Below, in pieces: positions 1-13,371 of a DNA stretch of 64,000 nt (the stretch's first letter is position 1; each line of letters opens with the position of its first letter). The translations under genes and the position numbers were made by a program. A model generated the notes under the pieces. That model was not told the DNA's origin. It did no database searches and saw nothing but the letters and a program-made list of their open reading frames with translations. The stretch covers positions 489,623 through 553,622 of the forward strand of contig JBJCIZ010000028.1 of assembly GCA_051294375.1 (NCBI GenBank), given 5' to 3'. The DNA comes from Paraspadella gotoi. Taxonomy: Eukaryota > Chaetognatha.

Positions 1-37
<37 letters not shown>

Positions 38-121
38 GACGCTCAATCTGGATTAAAGATTTCGGACGCCGACTGCTATGTGCGGGCAAGAGGTTTGAGA
101 GAGAAGGAGAGAGAGGGAGAA

Positions 122-153
<32 letters not shown>

Positions 154-440
154 NNNNNNNNNNNNNNNNNNNNNNNNNNNNNNNNNNNNNNNNNNNNNNN
201 NNNNNNNNNNNNNNNNNNNNNNNNNNNNNNNNNNNNNNNNNNNNNNNNNNNNNNNNNNNNNNNNNNNNNNNNNNNNNNNNNNNNNNNNNNNNNNNNNNNN
301 NNNNNNNNNNNNNNNNNNNNNNNNNNNNNNNNNNNNNNNNNNNNNNNNNNNNNNNNNNNNNNNNNNNNNNNNNNNNNNNNNNNNNNNNNNNNNNNNNNNN
401 NNNNNNNNNNNNNNNNNNNNNNAGAGAGAGAGAGAAAAGA
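1..440. repeat. (AG)n microsatellite around an assembly gap
   Basis: AG dinucleotide runs lie on both sides of an N gap (154-422), so the gap is most likely more of the same repeat. Long reading frames across it are simple-repeat artefacts. Confidence 0.9.
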
Positions 441-544
441 GACCTTACCCTCACTCACCCACACCTTTCCCCTCCCCCCCCTCTCCGCCTCTTCCAGGCC
501 TTCTCCCCCGTTTGCGGCGGCGACGGCAAAAACTACTTCAGCCC

Positions 545-1030
545 CTGTCATCCTGTCACGGCCGGTGTCGTCGTCGGTCCGGTCGGTCGGTCAGTTGCGT
601 TACGTCCGTCGGTTCGGTCAGTCCGTCGGCCGTCGGTCGGTCAGTCCGTCCGGTCCGTCGGTCGGTCGTCCGATCGGTTCCGTCGGCTTCCGGTCAGTCC
701 GTCGGTCCGTGTCGGTCAGTCCGTCTGGTCCGTCGTCGTCAGTCCGTCGTGTCCGTCGGCCTGGTCAGTCCGCTCGTCCGTCGGCTCGTTCGGTCAGTCC
801 GGTCGGCCGTCGGATATATATACTACTCAATCCGGCAGCCGTCATTGGCTCGCTGCTGCCAAAGCGTTCCTGTATCACCTAGTACCCGTCGGTCCGTCGG
901 CCGCAGTCCGTCGGTCCGTCGGTTCGGTCAGTTCCGTCTGGTCCGTCGTCGGTCAGTCCGTCGGGTCCGTTACAGTCGGTCAGTTCCGTTTCGGTGCCGG
1001 TTGGTCTGTCAGCCGTCTTGGTCGGAGAGC
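545..1030. repeat. Degenerate GTCC/GTCGG simple repeat
   Basis: About 480 bases of imperfect GTCC/GTCGGTC tetramer-like repeat, CpG-rich, with short unique insertions (for example around 815-890). The long Ser/Arg/Val-rich frames here are open only because the repeat lacks stop codons. No coding signal is seen. Confidence 0.8.
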
Positions 1031-3600
1031 GGATTTCTGTCTTTTCGATTTATACTTTTATAATTTTTTTTCTCTATAGCCCAGGCGCGATTTTGGGTCT
1101 AGAGTCTACGCAAGAATTATGCAGGTCAAAGGATGTTGTTCGGGAACCTCCGGATGAGAGAGAAATATCAATGAAATTCAAATTGCATTTTGGAAAAAAT
1201 CGGAAAAAAGATTACAAATAACACAGAGTTCGCGCTCCCGAAATAGTCAAATCGGTACAGTCCGTCAGGTTCAATCGATCAGGTTATCGTCGATAAACCG
1301 TACAAAGAACAACGTTTAACAGAATAATAAACAAAGGAAAATTAATTCTCAACAAACCTAAGAAATATAATCAACTTCTCCTGAATCTTGTACGGAAAAA
1401 AATCTAGGCGAATATATTCCATTTGGAGAGAGTGGAAAGTGATAAACAAAACCCTCCTACGTTGCCTTTTTTTATTTAAATTGAGTCATAATCCGGGAAA
1501 GAGTCTCTCCAAGCTAATATACTGCCATTTTACTCTCCTCTCTGTCGGTTCACTCCTCGGGTGCTTTCCTCATCTATTCCAACCCTCCGTCTCTTCTGCT
1601 CTCTCGTCTCTCTCTTCTACACTCTCCCTCTCGTTCCTCTCTTCGCTCGTCAATCCTCTCCCTGCTCTCTTTCTTCTGTTCTCTTGCAAAAGATCCATCT
1701 CGGCTTAGAAAATTGTCTGGTAAGGCGCAACGGAAAAAGCCTCAAGGGAGTCAACGACTCGAAAGGTTTTTATCGATTAAAACAGAGATCCGTCCGATTT
1801 TTACGTTTAAAGCAACTCCCCTCCTGAAATATTCCTAAGGTACAGCTAGTATATGAAGGATTTCTGAGTCGTATTGACGAAGTCGTTGCGGGAAGATCTC
1901 CGTCCTGTCGCCGCTGCAGACCCTGTGCCAAGCCCGAGACGCCCTCCCCGCAGCCGCCCCGGTTCAAAGATGGGCCCTCGCTAACTTTGGGAAACACTCT
2001 CACGCCTTCGAAGGCGCCTTGCTTAGAGTGTTAAAGAAGGGTCTCCGGACTGTGGAGAGGGCGACGTTATTAGCGACCGCACAAGAAGGCGAAATCGAGA
2101 GTGAGGAAGAAAGAAACGGGAGAAGGAGAGAACGAAATCCCAAAGCTGGCGACGGTGTAGGTTAATGTACCGAATCACTCCCGAATAAATTTGATGTAAC
2201 CTTTTCTTTTGCCTGAGCGTTCCCTGTGTCCAGGGGATTTTTACGGCAAAGATTATAATAGCATTCAACATGTGGTTCATGGTTTGATATGGGGATCGCA
2301 TGGGAGATCGAGAAGGCGGATCCCCCGGGGAGTATTAAGGTGAGGGGGGGAAAGTCAATAATCTTAATTATTAATTAACCAGCGAGCAGGCTACTTGAAT
2401 CTGGTCGTTTGGGGTTGATTTCAATCAAGTACTTTCCGGTGCTGTCCCGAAGCGGAGTCGAATTCTAAGGGACACGCACCAATGTAAATGCGCGATTTCA
2501 GCAGCATCCGGCGGGATCGTATGAAATCGATAATAGTGGTATCAACTGCATAGTCTATAATTTTATGATTTAGTGGCGTCTTTTTCATTGGGCTGTTCTA
2601 ATGAAATGGTATCGTGTTTATTTCAATAGACCAGTGGAGAAAACCTGGTAGAAATTAGTATGTCCATATTTATTTCGTATCGATATTAAATTCTTTTCTT
2701 GACGACTACTATGCGGTTACTTTGCTCGAGATTCATCACTGGTTGGAATCTCAAGCGGGACATTAAATATTTTTATGAGACTCACTGTTTTATCGAATAA
2801 TGCCTACACCAAACAAAAATACGGATCCTTTTTGACTAAAGCTGAGAGAAAGTAACATTATGGTTGACTCTGACATTTCGTTGTATTTACATCCGTTCAT
2901 CAATCCCGCCAGTTTTTACTATTGCGATTTAATGTATATTAATTTTGTTGGTTCAAATGCATCGTATATTTATATATTTTAACTTGACTATTAAATTTTT
3001 CAATCTCTATTTAGATTTGAAAAGAAAAATAACATAGGGTCTATACCACACAAAAAAATGGCTTTCCCCGGTTCAAACCCAAAAGATAGGGTCTAGCCAG
3101 ACGTGGTTATAATCGACAAACACGCGAGCACGCATTACTTTTGAACAGATATGATTCTTGAGAATTACGTTTTTTATAACTTTTGCCGCGGCTTAGGGAA
3201 TCTAGTGGCTTATTGTGAGAGCTCTCTGTTTTAGCTTACACTTGTTCTCTTATATAATGGTTGCGCTCGAAAAATTGGCTCTTCTTCTATTCTCGATATT
3301 GTATTTATTTTTCATTCTTATTCATCCGCGTGCTAGTTATTTCATACTATTTATAACTATAAGACGTTTTTGGGCATTGTTACTATTTCCTCTCAAGACC
3401 CGGAGAATTCATCGTGTTAACATTTGTATTTTATTCCCCAGAATTTATATATGGCGGAAGATAAAGAAATGACCAATCTGGAGGTGGCGAATTGTGAGAA
3501 ATATCCAAGAGCGAAAATAAAGAAAAGGACAAAAGATGTTTCTAATCATCTCAGACTCGTGGAATATCTGTGAAGGAAACTAATCTGAGTTAGCGATGGG
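1031..3600. other. Gene-poor AT-rich stretch
   Basis: No gene is recognised. A CT-rich tract lies at 1590-1690. A stop-free plus-strand stretch of about 95 codons at roughly 1880-2165 ends in an Arg/Glu-rich segment; it has no clear start or splice context and I do not call it. The part from about 2330 to 2620 resembles an old copy of the interspersed element described at 34198, sharing an 'AATGAAATGGTATCGTG' end and an 'AATCAAG' core. Confidence 0.5.
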
Positions 3601-6600
3601 ATGTAAAACCGATCACACATCACAATAGCAAACGCGCACACGAAACACTAAGCGTGATGGCGCCCGTCTGTCACAGGGCGGCGTTCTGGTGCCCGCCGGC
3701 GAGTCGAAACTCCCGACAGGCGTTCATCGTGAGAGGACGAGAGGAGAGACGAAGCAGATGCTGTGAGAGAGAGAGACGGCCGCCGAGCCAGTTTGGCAGA
3801 TGAGAGTGATGCCGGTATGGCGCTTCCTGTCTTTCGCACAAATCGGTGTCGGACCTCGCGTGCCAATCCTTGCAGCTGCGGTCTCCCTTTGGGCAGCATC
3901 CGTATAAACTTTAACATTCGAAGAGATAGAAGTCGAGATGAGAAAGGAAAAGGAGCATATTTGTCAAGAATATACAGTCGCAGAAACCGCCGAAGTCGAA
4001 CAGTGGATCACATGCAAATTCACGTCTTCGTTGATGCCGCACGGGAATCTCGCCCCCAGATCTAGAGACCGCGTGTGGAGGGGGGGCGAAGGAGAACATT
4101 CGTGGTCTTGGTAAGGGAGATGGGTGAATTTGTTCCACTCTCTTCCCAATCTCACTCAACTTCACGTGGTGTATAAGGGCCCTCCCTCTTGTTCTCAAAA
4201 AGAAGCATCTGATGGAAAATAAAAGTGTGTGCAAGTACATATGCAAGTACTGATAAAGAAAGAGCTCTCGTCGAGTGTGGTCTTCTCTCTCTCTGTCAAC
4301 AATAACTGCCCATAGAAATACACACGCGAACAATAAAGATCCTGTTGGACATAAAGAGACATACATAAAATTATGTTAGTGCCAATTAAAAAGAAAAGTC
4401 AACACAGCAAAGATAAAGAGCACAGATATAACAATAAACTTTAAAGAAAATACTCTAAGCTAACTGAAAGCATACATGAAACTGCTACTCACAAGATAAC
4501 GATCTCTCGCTCAACGTGACTCTTCTCAATACGTGACATAGAAAAAACTCATTGATACCATCAGATCGATCTCTCAGCTATCTCTCTTCTCTCTCTCTCT
4601 CATCTCTCTCCTACAGAAAGAAAGAAAAGATAAAGATCTCAAGATAGAAAGAATTAACAAGATAAGACAGAATAGAAAATGAATAAGAAAGTTCACTTCA
4701 CCGCCTTCATGAGCCATATCATATATTGTCTACTCCTATTCCTCTGATGGCGTTTTGTGTGTTAATTTTTGAGGAAACAACCGCGTTTTCATCTCCAAAA
4801 ATCCATAAATACAGATCTCGATATTTCGTCCCGAAAGAAAAGAAAGAAAGACAACAAAAGGAAAGAAGAAAGAAAAAAAATAAAAGAAAGAAAGAAAAAG
4901 TAAGGTGAAAAAAAAAAACCCTGCTTGCCTTGCTTGCTGCTCGCGAAGCAAGCGATTTATTCTTCGCGCGACCCAACCGGAAATGGATTTTTTAGCCCGC
5001 GCTTCCGCGAAGAGTTTCGCAAACCCTTTCTCCGGGGGTGGGGGTGGGGGCGGGGAGGGTGCAGGGGAGAATGGTTGGGGGGTTGAGGGGGGCGGGCAGG
5101 AGTGGCGATTTAAAAGTGGCCATGAGGTGTTTTTCGATGGAAGGAGGATGTAGGTTGTTAAGGGGATTCCGCTGCTTGACTTCGAGGGGAAAACCACCTT
5201 TTCGCTGAAGATCGAGTGCGAGTGGGCTGTGTCGAAAACTCCCGACGGAGACGGCGACGAGCGACGACGACGGCGACGACACGACCCGACGACGACGAGG
5301 CGACGATCCGGCGGACGACGGCTGGGACTGGCCGACGAAACGGCTGACGACGACGAGACGACGAACGCCGACGGCGTGACGACGAATCTCCTTGTTACCG
5401 AAAAAAAAAAACTGAGAAAAAAACGGTTTTTTTGTTTTTTTATTTGGACGCAAACACAAAATCAGCGATCCTGCAGCGGTTTAAATTTGGAAGGAAACCC
5501 TCATCGGACGTGAAGCTCACAATTCGATTCGTTGTGGAGCGCTAAACGGTTTTTTGACTCCGTGAGCGTTATCAATTTTTTCTCACAGGAGTAGCTCATA
5601 ATAAATACAGGTAAGTGAAACCGTAATGGAAAAACTATTCATGTAAAATAAAATCAAATACTTTTTTAATCCAACGTCAGAATCGATACGTCAAACCGAT
5701 CATCAATGGTAAGATTTACATTCATTTTTCAGATTTATTGCATCTCCAATAGATATATAATTGATTGTTCTTTACACTCTCATGTCGTTAACTAAACTCT
5801 CTCCACTCTCCAGCGACACGAAAAAATACCACATACTCTTTCCTATTCTCTCTTCATAATGCGATCTTTTTATATAGACGCAAAACGCTCTGCAGGCAGC
5901 ATCATAGCATTCAGCATTAAAATGCAGAGCAGCAGCCAGCCAACCAAAACATCAAACCTCTCTAATCCCCCGCCCATGAGCTTACCCATTTCCGTCGTAT
6001 ACATCTGTGACTCACTCACGCTTTCGCATCGAATATCTCCGCATTAATTCACGTCGCTCTTGTTTTTCTTTTTCCCTTCCTTTTTTTTTTTTTTTTTCCG
6101 GAGCTTTGCTCGGCCATCGGCATAAGCTCGACCGCGCGTCGGCAAAACGTCGGCCAAAAGGCAGCCGGTCGACTGAGACCTCCACCGGTCGCGTTATGAC
6201 GCTGTTTTCAGTATTTGGAAGTTTCTCGGACTTCGTAAACGGGATTCAGAGCTTCCCGGGGGTTCTTTTTTTTTCCGACGCAGGGAATTTTTCCACACCG
6301 ACTTTGCTTTTCTCTTTTCATTCTTCTTTTTTTGGTCACATTTTCTTTTCTATTTTTTTTTTCCCTGGTTCTCGGGGAAATACGAAAAGGTTATTCTTTA
6401 GTTGCGCGCGAGTTTACTCGCGGAGCAAACCTCTATAAGTCACTTTTTCGGGTCGGTCAGATCGGCCGTCAGTTCGGGTTTTTATATACCCACTTTACGT
6501 TATAAAAACGCTTATAAACTTGCCATATAGTTTGTTGCTCATTTGTTAAAATCAAATCTAAGCGGGAAGACTAGTAGCCGGCCCGCCTTTTTTGTTTTAA

Positions 6601-9600
6601 AGATCTTATAAACTATAAGTAAAAAGAAAAAGTTAATGCGGTTATCGCAACACTATTGGTGAACTCCGATATATACACTGCGCTTGTCCGTGTTAAAACA
6701 TCTTGTCTCGATACTGTATCTTTCTCATGGGGTGTTGGTGTGGAGATAGTAAAAGAGTAGTGTAGTGCGAGTGCAAACATGCATGAAGGCTCTGAAGAGA
6801 AGAGCGCAATGTTCCTAGTGGAGCTTTTCTCATTTTTAGATTTTCCTAGCGCTTTGGGTTTTTGTCTCACAGGGTCTGCCTTGTCATATTTGTCACTATC
6901 TTTTTTGTTGTATTTTAGCTTTAGTTTCTTTGTTCTCTTCTTTTTCATTCTTTATCTTTTTCTTTTCTTTCCTCTGAGTTCCATTTATCCTTATATCTCA
7001 CCCTTTCTTTACCCAACCTCCCTCTGTTTATTCCCCTCCGCGCCATTCCCCTTTCCATGTCCAACTTTATTCGCTCTGCCTTGTTCTCATCCCCCAACTG
7101 GACATCTTCAATCTTCAATGCCTATCCCTGACAACTACTTCCCTCTAATTCCAACCTTTTTTCACGGTTTCACAAATATTCCGATCTCTTTTCTTTTGGG
7201 TAAGAATTCCATACTGAGGTTTGGTAACATGCTGTAGTAGTATAGGCTTTAGTTCGCTTTCTTCTTTCCTCCTCTCGTTTTTTTTGGTTCTTTCTTCCGT
7301 TGTTTTCTTTTTAAGTATTCGTTGCATATTTTATCTATTCTGTCTTTATTTCTTTCTCGTCTTTCACTCTGTCTTTCTTGTCCCAGCCTTTTAATCTTCG
7401 TAAATCTCAACGACTTCACTTAAAAAAAGGCAAAATTCTCTATAAATGCCTCATATTTTATCTTCTTCCGTTCACTGCTTTCTGCGGATGTCTATTATTA
7501 TGTAAGGCGTTTTTTTTTCCACCTTTTTATTGCGGAGAACGAGACTAAAAGGCGCCATACCTCTCTCCCGTATGTAATTTGAAGTCTCAAAACGCTCTTT
7601 CCATATATTCGCCGCCCTTTTTTTCCGGATGTACGATAATCGCTTCCGGTCGACAATCTAAATTTTATAAGATCTTTCGTAGTTTTTTCTTTTTTCATCT
7701 CATTTTTCCTTCCCGTTAGTCGTTTTTTCAGCTTCCGCGTTTCATCTGACGGACACGTTTCAATTTTGGTTGCCACGTTCGTAGTTATAGATACTAGTTT
7801 AACTAACTGTTGTTGTTTAACTAACGTTCGCCAAGGGCTACTTATGAACGCGTCAACTTTTTTTCCTGCGTAAAAATTTAACAAAAAAAATTTCTCGTTC
7901 CATAACATCCCTTTACGTTTCCCCCCCATGTTTTCTGTTCGAAATAAAAAATCTAGCCCCACCTCTGGTGTAGGATGATTTAGCGCCCATTTGCTCGGTT
8001 TTATGTATAATACTTTGAATCCTCGGAAAAGCGGGGTAGAAAACCATAAACTGCGGGAAAAACCCCGAATCACAACATCGACAACCGGGCGCACGCTTTC
8101 CCATTATTCTTCGGTTCCCCTCCCCTTTAACTAAAGAAAAGTTGTGCTTTGGTCCATTTGTCTATTTCTACTATATTTTATATTAAATGATTATTTGTAA
8201 TATTTTGAAAAAAAGAAAAAAATGGACCGCGTGGTAGTGTCAGAAATAAATTTTGTTAATGGTTTAAGAAAAAAATAAAAATATTTAATAATTATAAATA
8301 ATATTAATTACTTTGTGCTTTCTTGTTTTCGAAAAAAACGTCTCCATTTTTTCCGTTTTCTCAATCCCGAAAACTTTTTTTAAGATTATTTTTTGTTTTG
8401 ATTGATCATATAATTTTAACTAGCTTCAAACTTATTACCCAAATTTTTTTTTTTTTTTTATTTTTTTAAATCGCATTTCAACTACTGATTAATCCTAAAC
8501 TTTTATTTCTAAGCCTTATTTTCTCATCTTAAAATATATTAAAATATTTTAATATAACGCACAAAAATATAGTGACGCTAACTATAGATGATGATTCCGC
8601 TTTGCGGCGAATTTGAGGAAAAAAAAAAGTGCGAAAAACGGAAAAATTTTTGGAGGCTTACTCCGCCATCTCGAGTTATATACTCTGTCATGATATGAGA
8701 CCGTTGTAAAAATTTCCGGCGCCTCCAGCGTATCCGCGTCAAATCCCTCGATTAATATTTTTTTTTTAATACTTTTTTCTCTCCCGCTTTGTGAAATTTC
8801 ATTTTATCATTTTTATCTGACCTTTTTTGCACTTTTCTTCTCCTCGACGTCGCTGAGTCAATTCGGACAGACGGCCGTAACCCACCAGAACATTTCCGAA
8901 TGAAAATGGATATTTGTCTTGTGTCAGTTTAATATCCCTCTCTCGAAAAAAATACGAGATAATCAGACAGGAGCGCTAATTAGATAAATATATAAGTATA
9001 ATGTCTTTCTTTTTAAAGCTTTGGGTCGTCCGACACGCTTCATCTCGGTGAGTGTTGGCGAGCGTCTTGAAATTAACCCAGTAAAACTGATGGTAGCCCA
9101 AACCATCTCTTCCACCTTTGTATAAACTCCGGGGTTCATGGAGTTTCTCTCGAGGTTAGGAGATTAGTCATAAGTAGATTAGTATTAGAGATTAGTGTTA
9201 GAGATTGTTTAGTGTTGGAGGATTCGATATAAGAGAAAAAATTGAAAACAAAAAGAGAAATGGAATTCAAATTCACGCCCACAATGGCATCTCTTGCCCG
9301 AGAAACCGCACATGTCCAAAAATAAACATCTTCGTTCCACTCGTTTATTTGTATCGAAATGAAATTTGGTATACCTCTACTCCTCATGCCGTAGTGGTAC
9401 CCGAGATCGAGTGTTTCCTTCCCTCATTTCCACAAATTGCGGGTGGTGCACTCCTCACTCTTCCCAGCCACCCACATCACCCACCACTCCTCTCAAGACC
9501 CCCAACCACCCCCAAACGCTACGAGTGCCATTTTCCTCGCCATTCTCGTCCACCGCGCCGTTCCCGTTATACACTCGTTGACGTTGGCACTCGCCAGCCG

Positions 9601-9760
9601 GATCAGCGCGATCCGTAACCAACGAAAAACGTGAAACATTTCAACGCTTGATATATACTGATATATATATATGTATATATTATACCTTCGATCGACTACG
9701 ATATTTTTGTCATTGAAATATACCTCTGAACTGGCACGACAAAAAAAGATAGCCACTTTG
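3600..9760. other. Noisy direct copy of 10.84-12.63 kb
   Basis: Many short blocks recur in the same order and orientation in 10840-12630, broken by small insertions. Examples: the segment beginning CGCCTTCAT at about 4702 matches 11311; 'ACAACCGCGTTTTCATC' at about 4778 matches 11381; the GATTAGTATTAGAGATTAG region at 9175 matches 12250; 'GGAATTCAAATTCACG' at 9261 matches 12353. This looks like one locus assembled twice with different indel errors, although an old degenerate duplication is possible. No intact coding sequence is seen on either strand. Poly-T/poly-A rich stretches fill 7240-8900. Confidence 0.6.
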
Positions 9761-10309
9761 CTGNNNNNNNNNNNNNNNNNNNNNNNNNCCGCCGACGCTT
9801 CTTCAACTGTTCCTGCGTCGGAGATGGAGACGGCGTCGCCGTCGAAGGTGAGTCATTGTCGGTCGGTCGGTCGGTNNNNNNNNNNNNNNNNNNNNNNNNN
9901 NNNNNNNNNNNNNNNNNNNNNNNNNNNNNNNNNNNNNNNNNNNNNNNNNNNNNNNNNNNNNNNNNNNNNNNNNNNNNNNNNNNNNNNNNNNNNNNNNNNN
10001 NNNNNNNNNNNNNNNNNNNNNNNNNNNNNNNNNNNNNNNNNNNNNNNNNNNNNNNNNNNNNACGTCGTCGGGAATTGCCACAAGTTAACCTCGCCTATGA
10101 TTATACAACCTTCAGTCGTGGCTCCATAAGTAAAACAATCAGCTCATTACCGTTAGGTATCGTGTTCAATCTCAACCCGGTGTCTACCCTGCGGGAAGCG
10201 TGAGGACGGCCGTAAACCGCTTTGGTGGCCTTTGAAAGTCCTTAAGCCGGGTTCCAAGCCCAGGACCCGTTCGAAGCCTGCTAGAGGTGGTTAAAGAAGT
10301 CTCGAATAG

Positions 10310-10530
10310 CACTATTCACCCCCGCATAAGGCTTTTTTTCACATGCAATTGATTTTTTTTATATAATTTCAACTTGTTCGACCGGATAATTAGTAATCTA
10401 ATTATTAATTACACAGCGAGACCCTGCCTGCGTGATTTCAATCAAGACTCTATGTACCACAATGACGGTATAATTTATCCGCTAATTTATTCGCTTCTCT
10501 TTCAATGAAATGGTATCGTGTTTTAATCAA
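10310..10530 (+). repeat. Old copy of interspersed element
   Basis: Contains 'TTTCAATCAAGACTCT' and ends with 'AATGAAATGGTATCGTG', matching the core and end of the repeat family described at 34198. The rest is strongly diverged. Confidence 0.4.
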
Positions 10531-10845
10531 CATTTTTATTCGTATAAAATTTTCACTATCATCACTAGCTTATTAGCATCGAAATACAAGGATCTTAGCG
10601 ATTTAAAATATATATTTATATATAATTCAATATATTTAAAAAAAATTAAACATGTACAAAAAAGTATCGACTGTCAAATTTTGACAAATTTTTCTCCTAA
10701 CGAGTTTGAGCAAGCTATGCCGAATCTTAATTAATTAATTAATTAATTCATGTAATATTAATCAATTAATATGGGCCACTGGAGGGGCGACCGACATAAC
10801 GACAAAGTTAATCTCAGACCCGGAATCTGTGATAATCTGATCCGA

Positions 10846-11173
10846 TTAAAAACCGATCATTTTACACAAAACAAACGCCAACGAAACTAAGATGGCGCCC
10901 GTCACAGCGTTCGTCCCCGCGCTCCCTCTTGAGGCCGCACCAGTTGACGATGCCGGCGCTCCTCTCGCCTGAGCTCGGTTTGGCGGAACTTCTCTCGCGG
11001 CGGCGAAAAGCTGAAAAAATTCGGTTTTTAAGTTATTTGTTAACTCTCTCCCAATCTCACTCACTCACTTTCACTCTTTCCCTCTCTCTCTCTCTCTCTT
11101 CTCTCTGTCAATCTCAACTCACCCCACTTCTACTCTTTCCTCTCTACTTTCCCTCTCTCTCATCTCTCTCTCG

Positions 11174-11211
<38 letters not shown>

Positions 11212-11540
11212 TCCTCTCTCTCTCTTCCCCTCATCTCCTCTCTCTCTCCTTCTCTTCATCTCTCTCTCTATTCTGCTCCTCTCTATCTCTCTCGTTCTCT
11301 CAACTCAACCGCCTTCATAGCCTCGATGTTGTCGTACTCTACTCCTCTGATGGCGTTGTTGTAATTGAGAACAACCGCGTTTTCATCCAAAATCTCTTCG
11401 ATCTCGATATCGTCCCCGAGGTCCACCCTTTCTCCGGGTTTGGGCGAGCAATTCTTGAAGAACTCCCTGTAGGATCCTTGGTTAACGACGAGTCCTCCCT
11501 TCCTCGTTATCTTCAGCTTCGTTGTCGGACGTCTAGCCAT
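10846..11540 (-). CDS. Putative tail-anchored membrane protein (two exons)
   Basis: Not recognised as a known family. Minus-strand exons 11540-11310 and 11010-10846 join in frame: the donor GTTGAG follows GCG at 11310, and the acceptor is TTTTTTCAG at 11013-11011. The first exon opens with ATG (MARRPTTKLK) and carries an acidic segment (DDIEIEEILDEN) followed by 'AIRGVEYDNIEAMKAL', which loosely resembles the end of a PDZ fold. The second exon is Ala/Gly/Ser-rich and ends in a hydrophobic segment (GAILVSLAFVLC) followed by KMIGF and stop, a layout typical of C-terminal anchors. The ATG at 11540 follows a pyrimidine tract ending in TTTAG, so this may be an internal exon, with the true start upstream (perhaps 13861). 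A noisy copy lies in 3600-9760. Confidence 0.45.
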
Positions 11541-11579
11541 CTAAAGGGAGGGCGAAACATTCTCGGCTTGTCTTATTCA

Positions 11580-13050
11580 TTTTAATTAAGATTATTGAAT
11601 ATTTTGAAAAAAAAGGGACCCGTTGTGTTAATGTAAGAAAAAATAAAAAAAAAATACGGCTCTTGTTTCGAAAAACGTCCCATTTCCGTTTCTCAATCCC
11701 GAAACTTTTTTTAAATTATTTTTTTTTTATTATCATATAATTTTAATCTACCAAAACTATTACCCAATTTTTTTTTTTTTTAAATCGCATTCACTAACTA
11801 TAATCCTAACTTTATTCTTAACCTATTATTCAATCTCAAATTTAATATTTAAAACAAAAAATAATTTGAACGCTAATATAAGATGAAATTGGGCAATTTG
11901 AGAAAAAAAAAGGTGGAAAAAGGTATCGGCATCCGAAATCAAGTTGTAATAATTAGGCCTTCAACTTGCGTCAAATGGTGTAATATTTTTTTTTTTAATA
12001 CTTTTTTCTCTCCCTTGAAATTTCTTTTATCAGTTTTTATCTGACCTTTTTGACTTTTCTTCTTCCTCGAGTCGCTGAGTCAATTCGGAAGCGGCGTAAA
12101 TAAATTTCCGAATGAAATGAAATTTTGTTTGTTCAGTTTTAATATCGAATTTCAAACTAGAGAAGGCTAATGAAAATAAGTTTAAACTCGGACAAGACAC
12201 GTCATCTCGGTTGAGTGTTGGCCCAACACTGTTGGGGTCATGGATTCCGGTTAGAGATTAGTATTAGAGATTAGTATTAGAGATTAGTGTTAGAGATTAG
12301 TTTAGTTTGAGGATTCGATTATAAAAAAAAAATTGAAAACAAAAAAGAAATGGAATTCAAATTCACGGCCACATGGCTCTCTTGCCCGAGAACCGCACAG
12401 TCCAAAAATAAACATATTCGTCACTCGTTTTATTTTATCGATAATGAAATTTTGTCCACAATGCGTGGGCGGAGATCGAGGCTTCGGCGTTCCCGTTAGA
12501 ATTTGAGTTGGCCACGATGGTATAAAAAAACTGAAACGATTTCAAGTTGATATATACTGATATATATATATATATATTGATATTGATATTGATATATACT
12601 CTGCGGCACAAAAAAAAGTAGCCACTTTTCCACATGGAAATAACCGTATGGGATAGCAGAATTTTACAAACATATAGAAACAAAAAACAACGGTTTTTGA
12701 AAGATAAAGATAAACTCATTTTCTCAATTATTTCATTCCATCTTGAAATTTCCTTTTTTCTCTTTATCTGTTATCATCTCACCTTTGCACTTTTTTTTTA
12801 GTCGGAGCGTCGAGTGTCGGACTGGAATGGATGTTGAGTTTATTATTCACTATTTTTCTTTATTTATTATTTATTTATTTATTATTTATTTATTATTCAC
12901 TATTTTTCTTCACTTTTTCCAAACTTGTTTTAATTCGAAATCTATCCGTCCCATAGTTGAGTAGAGGGCCGAAAGCCAAGATATTCGGACGATAAGTCTT
13001 CAGCCCACTACTGAACGAGCAATTGTCTCCAGAAAGAACCGATAGGTTTC
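11580..13050. other. AT-rich intronic or intergenic stretch
   Basis: Poly-A/T runs, a (TA)n/(GATATT)n tract at 12549-12600 and TTTATTATTTA repeats at 12840-12905. No coding signal is seen. The first 1 kb is the partner of the noisy copy in 7.9-9.76 kb. Confidence 0.5.
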
Positions 13051-13311
13051 GCCAACATGCACCGTTTCCTCATCATTTCTCCTCATCCTCCTCCCCCTCC
13101 TCCCAGAGATCCAGGCTCGAGTCCAGGGTTTAGGTTTTTCATTCGCACTCTTTCCTCTCTTTCTCTCTCACCGTCCCTCTCCCGTTCAGTCTCTGTTACC
13201 ATTTTTTTTTACCGCCGATTTAGCCGCTTACAATATATATTCCTTTCCCACCATTTTCCCCTTTCTTTACTTAACTAGATTTCAGTCAGACTTACCCGAC
13301 CTTAGTTAGAG

Positions 13312-13371
13312 TGGCGCCCAATGTGGGGCTCGAACCCACGACCCCAGGATTAAGAGTCCTGTGCTCTACCG
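13312..13371 (-). pseudogene. Truncated tRNA-Lys(CTT) copy with 3' CCA
   Basis: Read on the minus strand, the sequence starts at GGTAGAGC of the D-arm, runs through an anticodon loop ACTCTTAAT (anticodon CTT), the T-arm GGGTTCGAGCCC and the 3' acceptor half, and then a CCA. The 5' acceptor strand and start of the D-arm are missing (poly-A/T sequence instead), so it cannot fold as a tRNA. Eukaryotic nuclear tRNA genes do not encode CCA, so this looks reverse-transcribed from a mature tRNA. A retroelement primer-binding remnant is an alternative, but about 60 matching bases is far longer than a usual PBS. Confidence 0.75.

Noticed and set aside
80-1079. Long plus-strand frames rich in Ser/Val/Arg
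   Set aside because: They run through an N gap and a GTCC/GTCGG simple repeat. Openness comes from composition.
11060-11300. Leu/Ser-rich plus-strand frame
   Set aside because: CT microsatellite that is the intron of the minus-strand two-exon gene.
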